DNA of 64,000 bases, taken from assembly GCF_003846175.1 (NCBI RefSeq), contig NZ_ML123045.1, positions 445,807 through 509,806 of the forward strand, read 5' to 3'. This document shows, piece by piece, positions 16,598 to 25,306 of this stretch; the first letter of the stretch is position 1; each line of letters starts with the position of its first letter. The notes under the pieces were generated by a model. It searched no databases, was not told the DNA's origin, and was given only the letters and a program-made list of their open reading frames with translations. The position numbers and the translations under genes were made by a program. This DNA is from Streptomyces sp. ADI95-17 (GTDB taxonomy: Bacteria; Actinomycetota; Actinomycetes; Streptomycetales; Streptomycetaceae).

Positions 16598-17218
16598 GGG
16601 GGTTTCCTCCGGCGATGGCGCGAGTAGGTGTGTCCTGTCCCTGAGCTAACGGGCGGGCCGCCACCCATGCCTGCTGACACCGAGTCAGCTTTCACTCGAA
16701 CGGACCGGCGCGGCCTCCTTGCCAAGGGGTGATCGCGCAGGTCACAGCGGTGATCGATGCCGGTCGGGGTGGTCTCGTGGCGCCCGGTGCCGATCGAGTG
16801 ACGGAGTCGGGGGAGAAAGTGGCGTACGTCACATGCATGACCTCGCGAGCGCCGGGCACACGTCTGTCACCCCCCACGGGACGGTGTACGAGGCCGCCCC
16901 CGGCCGCCGCCCTCACCGGGCCCATCCCCCCTGGACCCGGTGAGGGCGGATTCGCGCGGAGGGGGAGCGGGCCGGGAGCGGACGGCGCCCGTCCGCACAC
17001 GCTCCGTCACCTTTTGTGGCCGAATGCTGCGGCAGTATTTCGGCCTCGTGGCGAGAACGATCAAGGGCTGGCGCCGGCCCACAGGTGCGGACCAGGCTGG
17101 CACTCGCACATTCGTGCTCACGCTCCGTACCCAGAAAGCCCTCGCCGCAGATGCACACGCCCCCCAGACCCGGCACCTTCGAGGCGCTTCTCCCACATGC
17201 GGGGAGGAGGTGCCGGGC
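16598..17218. other. Intergenic region with two hairpins upstream of the peptide ABC operon
   Basis: No gene is supported in these 621 bp. Notable are a 14-bp perfect inverted repeat CCGCCCTCACCGGG (16907-16920 and 16936-16949) and a second inverted repeat GGCCGAA...TTCGGCC (17018-17045) with an inner CTGC/GCAG pair. One may be a terminator or attenuator and the other an operator for the ABC operon. Confidence 0.5.
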
Positions 17219-18202
17219 ATGGTGCGCCATGTGATCCGCAAGGCGGCCGGCTGGCTCCTGATGATCGCGGTCGCGACCAACGCCACGTACTTCCTGGCCA
17301 GTTGGTTCCTGGACCCGCGGTCGAACTTCAAGGAGCTGCGCCCGGTCCGCAGCGAGGCCCAGATCGACCGGGCCCTCGCCCCGTACAACCTGAGCCCGCA
17401 GGAGCCGCTGGTCCACCGCTGGTGGGACTGGTTCACCTCGGTGGTGCTCCACTTCGACTGGGGCAGGTCCCCCACCGGCGTCTCCGTCAACGGCGAGATC
17501 GGCTACCGGGCGCTCATCAGCGGCGAACTGGTCATCATCGCGACCGTCCTGTCCGCGGTCATCGGCGTCACGCTGGCCGTGTTCACCGCGTCGCGGCAGT
17601 ACGGCTGGGCCGACCGGATCTCGCAGGCCGTGTCCATCGCGGTGTTCAACATCCCGACCTCCGTCGCCGCGCTCGCCGTGGTCTTCGTCGCCATCTGGCT
17701 GAACCAGAACGCCGGGCTGCACTTCCTCTACGTCGCCGGTGAGAACTCGCCGGGCGTCGAGGGGCTGTTCCCGACGATCGGCGACCGCCTGCTGCATCTG
17801 ATCCTGCCGACCCTGAGCCTGACGCTGATGGGTTACGTCGGCTACCACCTGACGCAGCGTTCGCTGCTGCTGGACACGATCAACGCGGACTTCGTACGCA
17901 CCGCCCAGGCCACCGGGCTCACCCGGTCCAGGGCGATCCGCAGGCACGCCCTGCGCGCCGCGCTCATTCCGACGGCCACCTCCGTGGCGTTCAGCATCCC
18001 GGCCATGTTCACCGGCGCCGTCATCACCGAGACGATCTTCGGCTGGAACGGCATGGGCCGCTACTTCATCCAGACCATCGCCAAGAACGACGTGCACGGC
18101 ACGGTCGCCACCGCGGCCTTCGCCGCCACCCTGACCGCGATCGGCGCGATCCTCGCGGATGTCGCCACCGTCTTCCTCGACCCCCGAGTGAGGGTGAACT
18201 GA
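17219..18202 (+). CDS. Peptide/nickel-type ABC transporter permease (DppB-like)
   Basis: This 327-residue inner-membrane permease is one half of the channel of a DppABCDF-type importer. It begins MVRHVIRKAAGWLLMIAVATNATYF with the first helix, has a large external loop, then five more helices. The binding-protein-dependent permease motif lies around ATGLTRSRAIRRHALRAALIP. Start ATG 17219 is placed by GGGAGGAGG at 17201-17209; the GTG at 17210 is too close to that site. The frame is open further upstream, but that part is not protein-like. The second permease starts 1 nt after its stop. Confidence 0.92.
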   Translation: MVRHVIRKAAGWLLMIAVATNATYFLASWFLDPRSNFKELRPVRSEAQIDRALAPYNLSPQEPLVHRWWDWFTSVVLHFDWGRSPTGVSVNGEIGYRALISGELVIIATVLSAVIGVTLAVFTASRQYGWADRISQAVSIAVFNIPTSVAALAVVFVAIWLNQNAGLHFLYVAGENSPGVEGLFPTIGDRLLHLILPTLSLTLMGYVGYHLTQRSLLLDTINADFVRTAQATGLTRSRAIRRHALRAALIPTATSVAFSIPAMFTGAVITETIFGWNGMGRYFIQTIAKNDVHGTVATAAFAATLTAIGAILADVATVFLDPRVRVN

Positions 18203-18203
18203 C

Positions 18204-19145
18204 GTGGCCGCGCACATGACGAACGACACCGCGTCCGGTGCGACGCCGGCGGATCCCCCCGCGCGGCAGGCGGACGCGCCCCACCTCGGCCTCGGCCGGC
18301 TCTACCTGCGGCGCTTCCTGCGCAACCGGCTCGCCGTCGTCGGGGTGGTGATCTTCGTGCTGCTGGTGCTGTTCAGCCTGTTCGGCGGGGTGTTCACCTC
18401 CCACGCGTACTCCGACGCCGACTTCGCCGCGCTCACCCAACCACCGAGCGCCACCCACTGGTTCGGTACCAACCAGGGCGGGAACGACGTCTACGCCTCC
18501 GCCGTGCACGGACTCCAGCGCTCCCTGGCGATCGCCGTGAGCGTCTCCGCGCTGACCATCGTCGTCGCCGCGGTCATCGGGGCCAGCGCCGCGTACTTCG
18601 GGGGCCGGGTGGAGAAGGTGACGCTCGCCGTCATCCACTTCTTGCTGGTCGTCCCCTCGTTCCTCATCCTCGCCCTGGTCTCGCACCGCCTCGCCGGGGA
18701 CTGGCGGGTCCTGATCGTCGTGCTCACGGTGTTCGGCTGGATGTCCACCGCGCGGGTCATCTGGTCCGTCTCGACCTCGCTGCGGGAGAGGGACTACGTG
18801 ACGGCCGCCGAGTTCATGGGCATCAGCGCACCGCGCATCATCCTGCGCCACATCATCCCCAACCTCGGCTCGCTGCTGATCGTCAATCTGACGCTCGGCG
18901 TCGTCGCGACCGTGCTCAGCGAAACCGCCCTGTCCTTCCTCGGGTTCGGCGTCCAGACCCCGGACGTCTCCCTCGGCACGATGCTCGCCGACGGTGCGAG
19001 CACCGTCACGAGCGCCCCGTGGCTCTTCGCCTTCCCCGCGGGCCTGGTCGTCCTGCTCACCATGTCGATGACCTTCGTCGGCGACGGGCTGCGCGACGCC
19101 CTCGACCCCACGTCCGTGACCGGTGCGGCAGGAGGCCGACGATGA
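18204..19145 (+). CDS. Peptide/nickel-type ABC transporter permease (DppC-like)
   Basis: This 313-residue second permease pairs with the upstream DppB-like protein. It has a short Pro-rich cytoplasmic N-terminus, the first helix at RNRLAVVGVVIFVLLVLFSLFG, a WFGTNQGGNDVYASAVHG segment typical of DppC, and the EAA-like loop AAEFMGISAPRIILRHIIPNLG. GTG 18204 directly follows the upstream stop; an ATG four codons in (18216) is an alternative. Its TGA overlaps the ATG of the ATPase gene (ATGA, 19142-19145), so translation is coupled. Confidence 0.92.
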   Translation: MAAHMTNDTASGATPADPPARQADAPHLGLGRLYLRRFLRNRLAVVGVVIFVLLVLFSLFGGVFTSHAYSDADFAALTQPPSATHWFGTNQGGNDVYASAVHGLQRSLAIAVSVSALTIVVAAVIGASAAYFGGRVEKVTLAVIHFLLVVPSFLILALVSHRLAGDWRVLIVVLTVFGWMSTARVIWSVSTSLRERDYVTAAEFMGISAPRIILRHIIPNLGSLLIVNLTLGVVATVLSETALSFLGFGVQTPDVSLGTMLADGASTVTSAPWLFAFPAGLVVLLTMSMTFVGDGLRDALDPTSVTGAAGGRR

Positions 19146-21223
19146 CCCTCACGACCCTGGCCGGATCCCCGGCGGCCACCGGCGCCACCCCCGTGCTCTC
19201 GGTGCGGGACCTGCGGGTCACCTTCCCCTCGGAGGCCGGCCCCGTCGAGGCGGTGCGCGGCGTCGGCTTCGACCTCCTGCCGGGCCGGACCCTCGGCATC
19301 GTCGGCGAGTCCGGCTCGGGCAAGTCGGCCACCGCGATGGCCGTGATGGGCCTGCTGCCACCCTCCGCCGAACTCCGGGGCCAGGTGCTGCTCGGCGGCC
19401 GGGACCTGATCGGCCTCGGGGACAAGGAACTCTCCGCGGTACGGGGCGACTCCATCGGCATGGTCTTCCAGGACCCGCTGTCCGCGCTCACGCCGATCTT
19501 CTCCGTGGGCCGGCTGCTCTCCGACGCCCTGCGCGTCCACCAGGACCTCACCAAGCGGGCGGCCTGGGAACAGGCCGTCGAACTGCTCGACCTCGTCGGC
19601 ATACCCGACCCGCGGGGCCGGGCCAAGTCGTTCCCGCACGAGTTCTCCGGCGGCATGCGCCAGCGCGTCGTCATCGCCATGGCCATCGCCAACAAGCCGT
19701 CCGTCCTCGTTGCGGACGAGCCCACCACCGCCCTCGACGTCACCGTGCAGGCCCAGATCCTGGACGTCCTGCGGCTGGCACAGAAGGAGACCGGGGCCGG
19801 CCTCGTCCTCATCACCCACGACCTCGGGGTCGTGGCCGGCCACGCCGACGACATCGCCGTGATGTACGCGGGCCGGTTCGTGGAACGGGCGGGCGTCGAC
19901 GAGCTGTTCCGCCGGCCGGCCATGCCGTACACCGCGAGGCTGCTGGCCGCCGTGCCCACCGTGGACAGCGGGGTCCACCGCCCCCTGGTCCCGATCGGCG
20001 GGGAGCCGCCCGCCCTGGTGGACCTGCCGGGCGGCTGCCCCTTCGCGAGCCGCTGCGCCGTCGCCCGGGACGAGTGCCGGGCCGACGAGCCCGAGCTGCG
20101 CGAGATCACCGGACACGGGCACGTGGCCTGCCTGCGCGCGGACGAGATCGCCGACGGAACCCTGGACCCCGCCGGGGAGACCGGGCCGGGCGACCGGCCG
20201 AGCGGCTCCGGGTCCACCGGGACCGGCGATGTGGTGCTCCGGGTCGAGGACCTGGTCAAGACCTTCCCGGTCACCAAGGGCGCCCTCCTCAAGCGCCGGG
20301 TCGGCACGCTGCACGCCGTCAACCGGGTGAGCTTCGAGCTGCGCGCCGGGGAGACCCTGGGGCTGGTGGGCGAATCGGGCAGCGGCAAGACCACGACACT
20401 GCTGGAGGTCCTGAGGCTGAAGCAGCCCGAGGGCGGCCGGATCGAGGTCGCCGGGACCGACGTCGCGACGGTCGGTTCCGCCGCGCGGGTACGGGAGTTG
20501 CGGCGGGACGTACAGATCGTCATGCAGGACCCGCTGGGGGCCCTGAACCCCCGGCTGCCGGTCTTCCAGCTGCTCGCCGAACCCCTCCGGGCCATCGGGC
20601 GGGACCGCGAGTCCATCCGCTCCCGGATCCACGAACTGCTGACGCTGGTGGGCCTGGACGCCTCGGTGAGCGGCCGCTTCCCGGCCGCGCTCTCCGGCGG
20701 CCAGCGCCAGCGGGTCGGCATCGCCAGGGCCCTGGCGACCGAGCCGAAACTGCTCGCACTCGACGAGCCGCTCTCGGCCCTCGACGTATCGGTGCAGGCC
20801 GGGGTGATCAACCTGCTGGACCGGCTCAAGCGCGAACTCGGCCTCGCCTACCTGGTGGTCGCCCACGACCTGGCCGTGGTCCGGTACATCTCCGACCGCA
20901 TCGCGGTGATGTACCTCGGGCACATCGTCGAGACCGGGGACACCGAGACGATCTTCGCCGACCCGAAGCACCCCTACACCCGGGCGCTGCTCTCGGCGAT
21001 CCCGGTGCCCGATCCGCGGCGCGAACGTGCCCGCGAACGGGTCGTGCTCCGGGGCGAGCAGCCGAGCGCCACCCGGCCGCCCGCGGGCTGCGTCTTCGTC
21101 GACCGCTGCCCCCTGTACCGCCTCGCCGACGAGGAGGTGCGCCGGCGCTGTCGCACGGAGCGCCCCGAGCCGACGGCGGTGGCCGGACGTGCCGGCCACC
21201 AGTACGCCTGCCACGCCGTCTGA
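19142..21223 (+). CDS. Fused double ATPase of a peptide-type ABC importer (DppD-DppF fusion)
   Basis: This 693-residue cytoplasmic protein carries two complete ABC domains, which in most DppABCDF systems are separate subunits. The first has GESGSGKS, FSGGMRQR and VADEPTTALD; the second has GESGSGKT, LSGGQRQR and LALDEPLSALD. Each is followed by a Cys-containing oligopeptide-transporter C-terminal motif (CPFASRCAVARDEC and CVFVDRCPLY...RCRTE). Pro/Gly-rich linker sequence (ETGPGDRPSGSGSTG) joins the halves. The ATG overlaps the preceding stop. Both ATP sites look intact, so one polypeptide should serve both permeases. Confidence 0.93.
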   Translation: MTLTTLAGSPAATGATPVLSVRDLRVTFPSEAGPVEAVRGVGFDLLPGRTLGIVGESGSGKSATAMAVMGLLPPSAELRGQVLLGGRDLIGLGDKELSAVRGDSIGMVFQDPLSALTPIFSVGRLLSDALRVHQDLTKRAAWEQAVELLDLVGIPDPRGRAKSFPHEFSGGMRQRVVIAMAIANKPSVLVADEPTTALDVTVQAQILDVLRLAQKETGAGLVLITHDLGVVAGHADDIAVMYAGRFVERAGVDELFRRPAMPYTARLLAAVPTVDSGVHRPLVPIGGEPPALVDLPGGCPFASRCAVARDECRADEPELREITGHGHVACLRADEIADGTLDPAGETGPGDRPSGSGSTGTGDVVLRVEDLVKTFPVTKGALLKRRVGTLHAVNRVSFELRAGETLGLVGESGSGKTTTLLEVLRLKQPEGGRIEVAGTDVATVGSAARVRELRRDVQIVMQDPLGALNPRLPVFQLLAEPLRAIGRDRESIRSRIHELLTLVGLDASVSGRFPAALSGGQRQRVGIARALATEPKLLALDEPLSALDVSVQAGVINLLDRLKRELGLAYLVVAHDLAVVRYISDRIAVMYLGHIVETGDTETIFADPKHPYTRALLSAIPVPDPRRERARERVVLRGEQPSATRPPAGCVFVDRCPLYRLADEEVRRRCRTERPEPTAVAGRAGHQYACHAV

Positions 21224-21291
21224 GCCCCGCCGCTCCCCTCGTACCCGCCATTCCTCCCGACCTCACCGAAACCAGAAGGAACCCTCCCGCC

Positions 21292-22974
21292 ATGCGCGCA
21301 AGACTGGCCCTGCCCATCGCCCTCGTCGCCGCCGTCTCGGTCGCCGCCACCGCCTGTGACGCCTCGTCCGGGAAGGACGGGTCCGACGCGGCGGGCAAGG
21401 ACGCCCCCAAGGCCGCATCGGCCGCGGCCGACTACAACCCGGTGCCGTACGACCGGATCAAGGACGGCGGCACGTACACCACCGCCGGGACCTTCGACGA
21501 CCAGGGCAACCCGTTCAACGTCAACGCCACCCTGACCGCGTCCCGGGTCTGGGCCTGGTACAACGCCGACGCGATCACGTACTCGCCCACCGGCGAGGTG
21601 CAGTACAACCCGGACTACTACAGCGACGTGAAGGTCTCCGTCGAGGGCGGCAGGCAGACGGTCACGCTGACCATCAACGACAAGGCCGCCTTCAACGACG
21701 GCACCCCGATCGACTGGACCGCGATCGAGGCCACCTGGAAGGCCAACAACGGTTCCGACAAGGCCTTCGACACCTCCTCCACCGACGGCTACGACCAGAT
21801 CACCTCGGTCCACAAGGGCGCGAACGCCAAACAGGCCGTCATCGAGTTCAAGGGCGTCAACGCCTCCTGGACGACCCTGTTCACCACCTTCCTGCACCCC
21901 GAGGCGGCCACCGTCGCCAACTTCAACAAGGCCTACGTCAAGAAGGCCCACCCGGAGTGGGGCGCCGGCCCGTACACCGTCGGCGAGTGGGACACCCACT
22001 CCGGCGGGATCACCTTCGTCCGCAACCCGAAGTGGTGGGGCAAGAAGGGCAAGCTCGACAAGCGTGTGTACGTCAACCTGGAGTCGACCGCGGCGGTCAA
22101 CGCCTTCAAGAACGGCCAGCTCGACTACACCTCGGCCGTCGACGCGGAGAGCCTGAAGCAGGTCAAGGGGCTCAAGGGGACGGAGATCCGCAGCGGCGGC
22201 AGCCCCTTCGAGTACTCCCTCTACTTCAACACCAAGTCGGCGAACCTCTCGGACACGGCCGTCCGCAAGGCCATCCAGGAGGGCATCGACCGCTCCCAGA
22301 TCGCGAAGATCCAGTTCCAGGGGCTCGACTACAAGGAGCCGCTGCCCGGTTCGGCGGTGCTGTACAGCTTCCAGAAGGGCTACCGGGACAATGTCTCCGC
22401 CGTCCTGAAGTACTCGCCCGACGAGGCGAAGAAGACGCTCGACGCGGCGGGCTGGAAGCCCGGCAGCGACGGCATCCGGGTCAAGGACGGCAAGAAGCTG
22501 GAGGTCGGCTACACGATCCTCGGCGACCAGCCGCTGGACAAGGCCGTCGCCGGTGCCTTCACCGCGATGCTGAAGCCGGTCGGCGTCAAGGTCGTCACCA
22601 GGAAGGCCGACGAGGCGGACTTCTCGAAGATCCTCAGCGAGCGCAGGTTCGACCTCTTCCTGTCCGGCAACCGCTCCATGGACCCGTTCGGCGCCCGCTA
22701 CCTGTGCGACTTCTACTGCTCGGACCGTGACTCCAACATCACCGGCGCCGGAACACCGGCCCTGGACAAGGAGATCCGCGCGACCACCGCGACAGCCGAC
22801 CTCGACGAACAGGTGAAGGCGGTCAACGAGGTCGAGCAGAAGGCCCTGCGGCAGTACGCCTTCCTCCCGTTGTTCAGCGGCCCCTCGACGTACAGCGTGA
22901 AGAAGGGCCTCGCCAACGTCGGCGCCACCATCTTCCACAGCCCGCTCCCGGAGACCATCGGCTGGGAGAAGTAA
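21292..22974 (+). CDS. Peptide-type ABC transporter substrate-binding lipoprotein
   Basis: This 560-residue family 5 extracellular solute-binding protein feeds the adjacent importer. A lipoprotein signal (MRARLALPIALVAAVSVAATAC) ends at a Cys, followed by a disordered Ser/Asp/Ala linker and a mature domain with the family pattern (YNPDYYSDVKVSVEGGRQTVTLTINDKAAFNDGTPIDW). The ATG at 21292 follows AGAAGGA (21274-21280). It is the last gene of the operon, placed after the ATPase instead of first. Substrates of this family include oligopeptides, nickel chelates and sugars; the sequence alone does not decide. Confidence 0.92.
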   Translation: MRARLALPIALVAAVSVAATACDASSGKDGSDAAGKDAPKAASAAADYNPVPYDRIKDGGTYTTAGTFDDQGNPFNVNATLTASRVWAWYNADAITYSPTGEVQYNPDYYSDVKVSVEGGRQTVTLTINDKAAFNDGTPIDWTAIEATWKANNGSDKAFDTSSTDGYDQITSVHKGANAKQAVIEFKGVNASWTTLFTTFLHPEAATVANFNKAYVKKAHPEWGAGPYTVGEWDTHSGGITFVRNPKWWGKKGKLDKRVYVNLESTAAVNAFKNGQLDYTSAVDAESLKQVKGLKGTEIRSGGSPFEYSLYFNTKSANLSDTAVRKAIQEGIDRSQIAKIQFQGLDYKEPLPGSAVLYSFQKGYRDNVSAVLKYSPDEAKKTLDAAGWKPGSDGIRVKDGKKLEVGYTILGDQPLDKAVAGAFTAMLKPVGVKVVTRKADEADFSKILSERRFDLFLSGNRSMDPFGARYLCDFYCSDRDSNITGAGTPALDKEIRATTATADLDEQVKAVNEVEQKALRQYAFLPLFSGPSTYSVKKGLANVGATIFHSPLPETIGWEK

Positions 22975-22981
22975 CCCGCAC

Positions 22982-23036
22982 ACGCACGGGCCCCGGCCCC
23001 GGTACGGTCCCCGACCGCACCGGGGCCGGGGTGCGT
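22982..23036. terminator. Bidirectional terminator between ABC operon and aminotransferase gene
   Basis: Perfect 13-bp arms CCCCGGCCCCGGT (22991-23003) and ACCGGGGCCGGGG (23019-23031), flanked by ACGCAC/GTGCGT, form a large hairpin between two convergent genes. Confidence 0.85.
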
Positions 23037-23836
23037 CAGACGGTGTCCCACCGCGTGCCGTCGTACGCCCGGCCGAGTCGCCGCATCAGCTCCTCGTCCA
23101 CCACGAACTCCATGTCGTCGATCCGCCCGACCGGCGCGATGCCCTGCGAGTTGGTGAGGAACGCCGACCGGAACGCGCCCAGCCCGTCCAGGGTCACCGG
23201 ACGCCGTACGGACTCCGGCCCCGAGCCCGGCAGTTCCCGCTCCAACAGCGCCATGGTGATGCCGATCAGGCACGGTGCGTCGGGCCAGACCACCGAAGTG
23301 CCGTCCCAGAAGCCGACGTTGGTGATCGCGCCCTCCGTCACCGTGCCGTCCGGCAGGGTCAGCAGGGCCTCGTCGAAGCCGGCGCGGGCGGCCAGTTGCG
23401 CGTAGTACGTCTGGCCGAACTCGCCGGGCCGCTTGATGTGCGGCACGGTGCGGGCGTACGGGACGGACATCAGGGCGTGCGGTTCGGCGGACTTCCGGTC
23501 CGGTCCGCGCACCGTGACCATGACGGTCGTCTCCGTGTCACCCGGCGGCAGATAGCCGTGCACCCGGACCGAGGCGTCCCGCACCCCTGCGCCCTCCAGC
23601 GCGTGCCGGATCAGTGCGCGGACCCGTTCCCCGTCGAGCGGGCGCTCGAACAGCTCCTGGTTCGCGCCGTCCAGCCGAGCCAGATGCAGATCGAGGCCGC
23701 GTACCTTTCCGTCCCTGACCTGCATGGCTGTGAAATGGCCGTAGCCGAGGAAGGCCGGAATCCGCAGGTCCGCCTCGGTGGCCGGACGGCCGTCGAACTC
23801 GGCGTACGGGAACGGCAGGCGCGGGGTGGTCGTCAT
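23036..23836 (-). CDS. Class IV aminotransferase (aminodeoxychorismate lyase/D-amino-acid transaminase-like)
   Basis: This 266-residue PLP enzyme is of fold type IV. N-terminal FDGRPATEADLRIPAFLGYGHFTAMQVRDGKVRGLDLHLARLD is typical of the family. HIKRPGEFGQTYYAQLAARAGFDEALL supplies the likely PLP-binding Lys, and VTEGAITNVGFW and FLTNSQGIAPV form the cofactor pocket. Possible reactions are release of 4-aminobenzoate from aminodeoxychorismate or branched-chain/D-amino-acid transamination. The start is ATG 23834-23836, overlapping the stop of an upstream fragment on the same strand (ATGA). Confidence 0.88.
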   Translation of the reverse strand: MTTTPRLPFPYAEFDGRPATEADLRIPAFLGYGHFTAMQVRDGKVRGLDLHLARLDGANQELFERPLDGERVRALIRHALEGAGVRDASVRVHGYLPPGDTETTVMVTVRGPDRKSAEPHALMSVPYARTVPHIKRPGEFGQTYYAQLAARAGFDEALLTLPDGTVTEGAITNVGFWDGTSVVWPDAPCLIGITMALLERELPGSGPESVRRPVTLDGLGAFRSAFLTNSQGIAPVGRIDDMEFVVDEELMRRLGRAYDGTRWDTV

Positions 23837-24201
23837 GCCTCCACCGTAGGCCCGCCGAAGCGCGACGCGACGGCTGGCCCCGGGTCCCGGCGCTCCACCT
23901 CGACGGGCACCGTCTGACCGTCGATTCGAAGGGCGTGAAACAGAGCTTCGACCTGCGGCCCGAGGGCGGGTTTGTCCTTGTCGGGGGCGACGAGGTTTCC
24001 GCCCTCCCGGAACCTCGCATACCCCGAAGTGGTCACGCTCCTGGAATACAGCAGACGTCCGGACGGGAGATCCCGCACGTCCACGGTTCCCTCGCCCTCC
24101 CCGAAAGCGGGAACGACCGCCACGGAGTTCGCGTCGGAGGTGAACGCCACGCTGCCCAGGCACTTCTCTCGCGGAGCCGGCTCGGACGGGGTTGACCTCA
24201 A
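23833..24201 (-). pseudogene. Beta-propeller-like C-terminal remnant coupled to the aminotransferase gene
   Basis: The minus-strand frame encodes about 122 residues with WD40/propeller-like strands (SVAFTSDANSVAVVPAF, GTVDVRDLPSGRLLYSRSVTTSGYARF). Its TGA overlaps the aminotransferase ATG, a normal coupling arrangement. At the 5' side only a TTG (24201) is available; the frame runs on into the divergent reductase promoter without a proper start or RBS. This suggests the 3' end of a once longer propeller protein. A short real gene with a TTG start remains possible. Confidence 0.45.
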
Positions 24202-24211
24202 CCACGGTTGA
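24190..24211. promoter_or_regulatory. Palindrome GGTTGA-CC-TCAACC plus half-site
   Basis: A perfect 6-2-6 inverted repeat (24190-24203) is followed 2 bp later by another GGTTGA (24206-24211). It lies just upstream of the flavin-reductase gene and is a plausible operator for an unlinked regulator. Confidence 0.45.
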
Positions 24212-24228
24212 CATACGAGTCTTTCCGC

Positions 24229-24855
24229 ATGGACCTCACCACAGCACCTTCATCCACCGCACCCACGACCGGCTCCACCGCACCCCTGAAGGTCGCGGTC
24301 ATCGTCGCCAGCAACCGCGAGGGGCGGTTCGCCCCCGTCATCTCCGGCTGGTTCCTCTCCCACACCGCGGACCACCCCGACATCGAGACCGATGTGATCG
24401 ACGTCGCGGAACTCGGCCTCCCGGTCGCGCTCACCTTCCGGCCCGACGCCGACGCCCGGGCCCGGCTCGCGGCCGTCGCGTCCAGGCTGGCGGCCGCCGA
24501 CGCCTTCGTCGTCGTCACCCCCGAGTACAACCACTCGTACCCGGCCCCGCTGAAGAACCTCATCGACTGGCACCGCGACGAGTGGCAGGCCAAACCCGTC
24601 GCCTTCGTCTCGTACGGCGGGGTCTCCGGCGGGCTGCGCGCCGTCGAGCACCTGCGGCAGGTCTTCGCGGAACTGCACACCGTGGGCATCCGCGAAACGG
24701 TGTCCTTCCACAACGCGGGCGCGCTCTTCGACGACGAGGGCAGGCACCAGGACCCGGCGGACTGCGACGCGGCGGCCAAGGTGCTGCTCGACCAGCTGGT
24801 CTGGTGGGGGCACGCCCTGCGCGACGCCAAGGCGGTCCGCCCGTACGGCGCCTGA
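24229..24855 (+). CDS. NADPH-dependent FMN reductase family protein
   Basis: This 208-residue flavodoxin-fold oxidoreductase resembles azoreductase/chromate-reductase-like proteins. It shows the FMN-phosphate loop VIVASNREGRFAPVISGWF near residues 20-40, the strong signature VVVTPEYNHSYPAPLKNLIDW, and a following SYGGVSGGLRAVEHLRQVF helix. Such enzymes reduce FMN, quinones or azo compounds with NADPH. ATG 24229 was chosen over an in-frame ATG seven codons upstream because similarity starts later and the extra residues are not conserved. A palindromic operator candidate lies 25 bp upstream. Confidence 0.9.
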   Translation: MDLTTAPSSTAPTTGSTAPLKVAVIVASNREGRFAPVISGWFLSHTADHPDIETDVIDVAELGLPVALTFRPDADARARLAAVASRLAAADAFVVVTPEYNHSYPAPLKNLIDWHRDEWQAKPVAFVSYGGVSGGLRAVEHLRQVFAELHTVGIRETVSFHNAGALFDDEGRHQDPADCDAAAKVLLDQLVWWGHALRDAKAVRPYGA

Positions 24856-24858
24856 CCC

Positions 24859-24888
24859 GGGGACGCTGCGCCGCGCCGCGGCGTCCCC
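24859..24888 (+). terminator. Hairpin after the flavin-reductase gene
   Basis: Arms GGGGACGC (24859-24866) and GCGTCCCC (24881-24888) with a GC-rich loop lie 3 bp after the stop codon. Confidence 0.65.
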
Positions 24889-24941
24889 GACAATCGACGG
24901 GTACCGGGACACCCCGCGACCCGACCCCGCAGGAGCCGAAA

Positions 24942-25280
24942 GTGACGACGCCGGCATGGCTGACCGTACTGACCACGACGGACAGCGAGGAGAAGGCCCA
25001 TGCCCTGGCGCAGGGCGCGGTGGAGGCGCGGCTCGCCGCCTGCGTACAGATCTCCGCGCCCGTCACCTCGGTCTACCGCTGGCAGAACGCCATCGAGACC
25101 ACCGAGGAGTGGCAGCTGCTGTTCAAGACGACAGCGGAGCGGTACGCCGAACTGGAGGCCCATCTGGAGGCGGCGCACGACTACGAGACCCCGGAGATCA
25201 TCGCGATCCCGGTGGTACGGGGCAGCGCCCGCTACCTGGCCTGGGTCTCGGCCGAGACCGCCCCGGTCACGTCCCTGTAG
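24942..25280 (+). CDS. cutA: Divalent cation tolerance protein CutA1
   Basis: This 112-residue protein forms a ferredoxin-like trimer and is widely conserved, linked to copper/divalent cation tolerance and PII-like signalling, with no firm biochemical role. The pattern LTTTDSEEKAHALAQGAVEARLAACVQI followed by VYRWQNAIETTEEWQLLFKTT and HDYETPEIIAIPV is diagnostic. The start is GTG 24942 with AGGAG at 24931-24935. It is convergent with the SanA-like gene 26 bp downstream. Confidence 0.95.
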   Translation: MTTPAWLTVLTTTDSEEKAHALAQGAVEARLAACVQISAPVTSVYRWQNAIETTEEWQLLFKTTAERYAELEAHLEAAHDYETPEIIAIPVVRGSARYLAWVSAETAPVTSL

Positions 25281-25306
25281 CCCCGCAGGGCCCGGGGCTG
25301 CAGGGC

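Noticed and set aside
16940..17218. N-terminal extension of the first peptide permease
   Set aside because: It has Arg/Gly-rich, non-hydrophobic sequence with no family likeness; GGGAGGAGG places the start at 17219.
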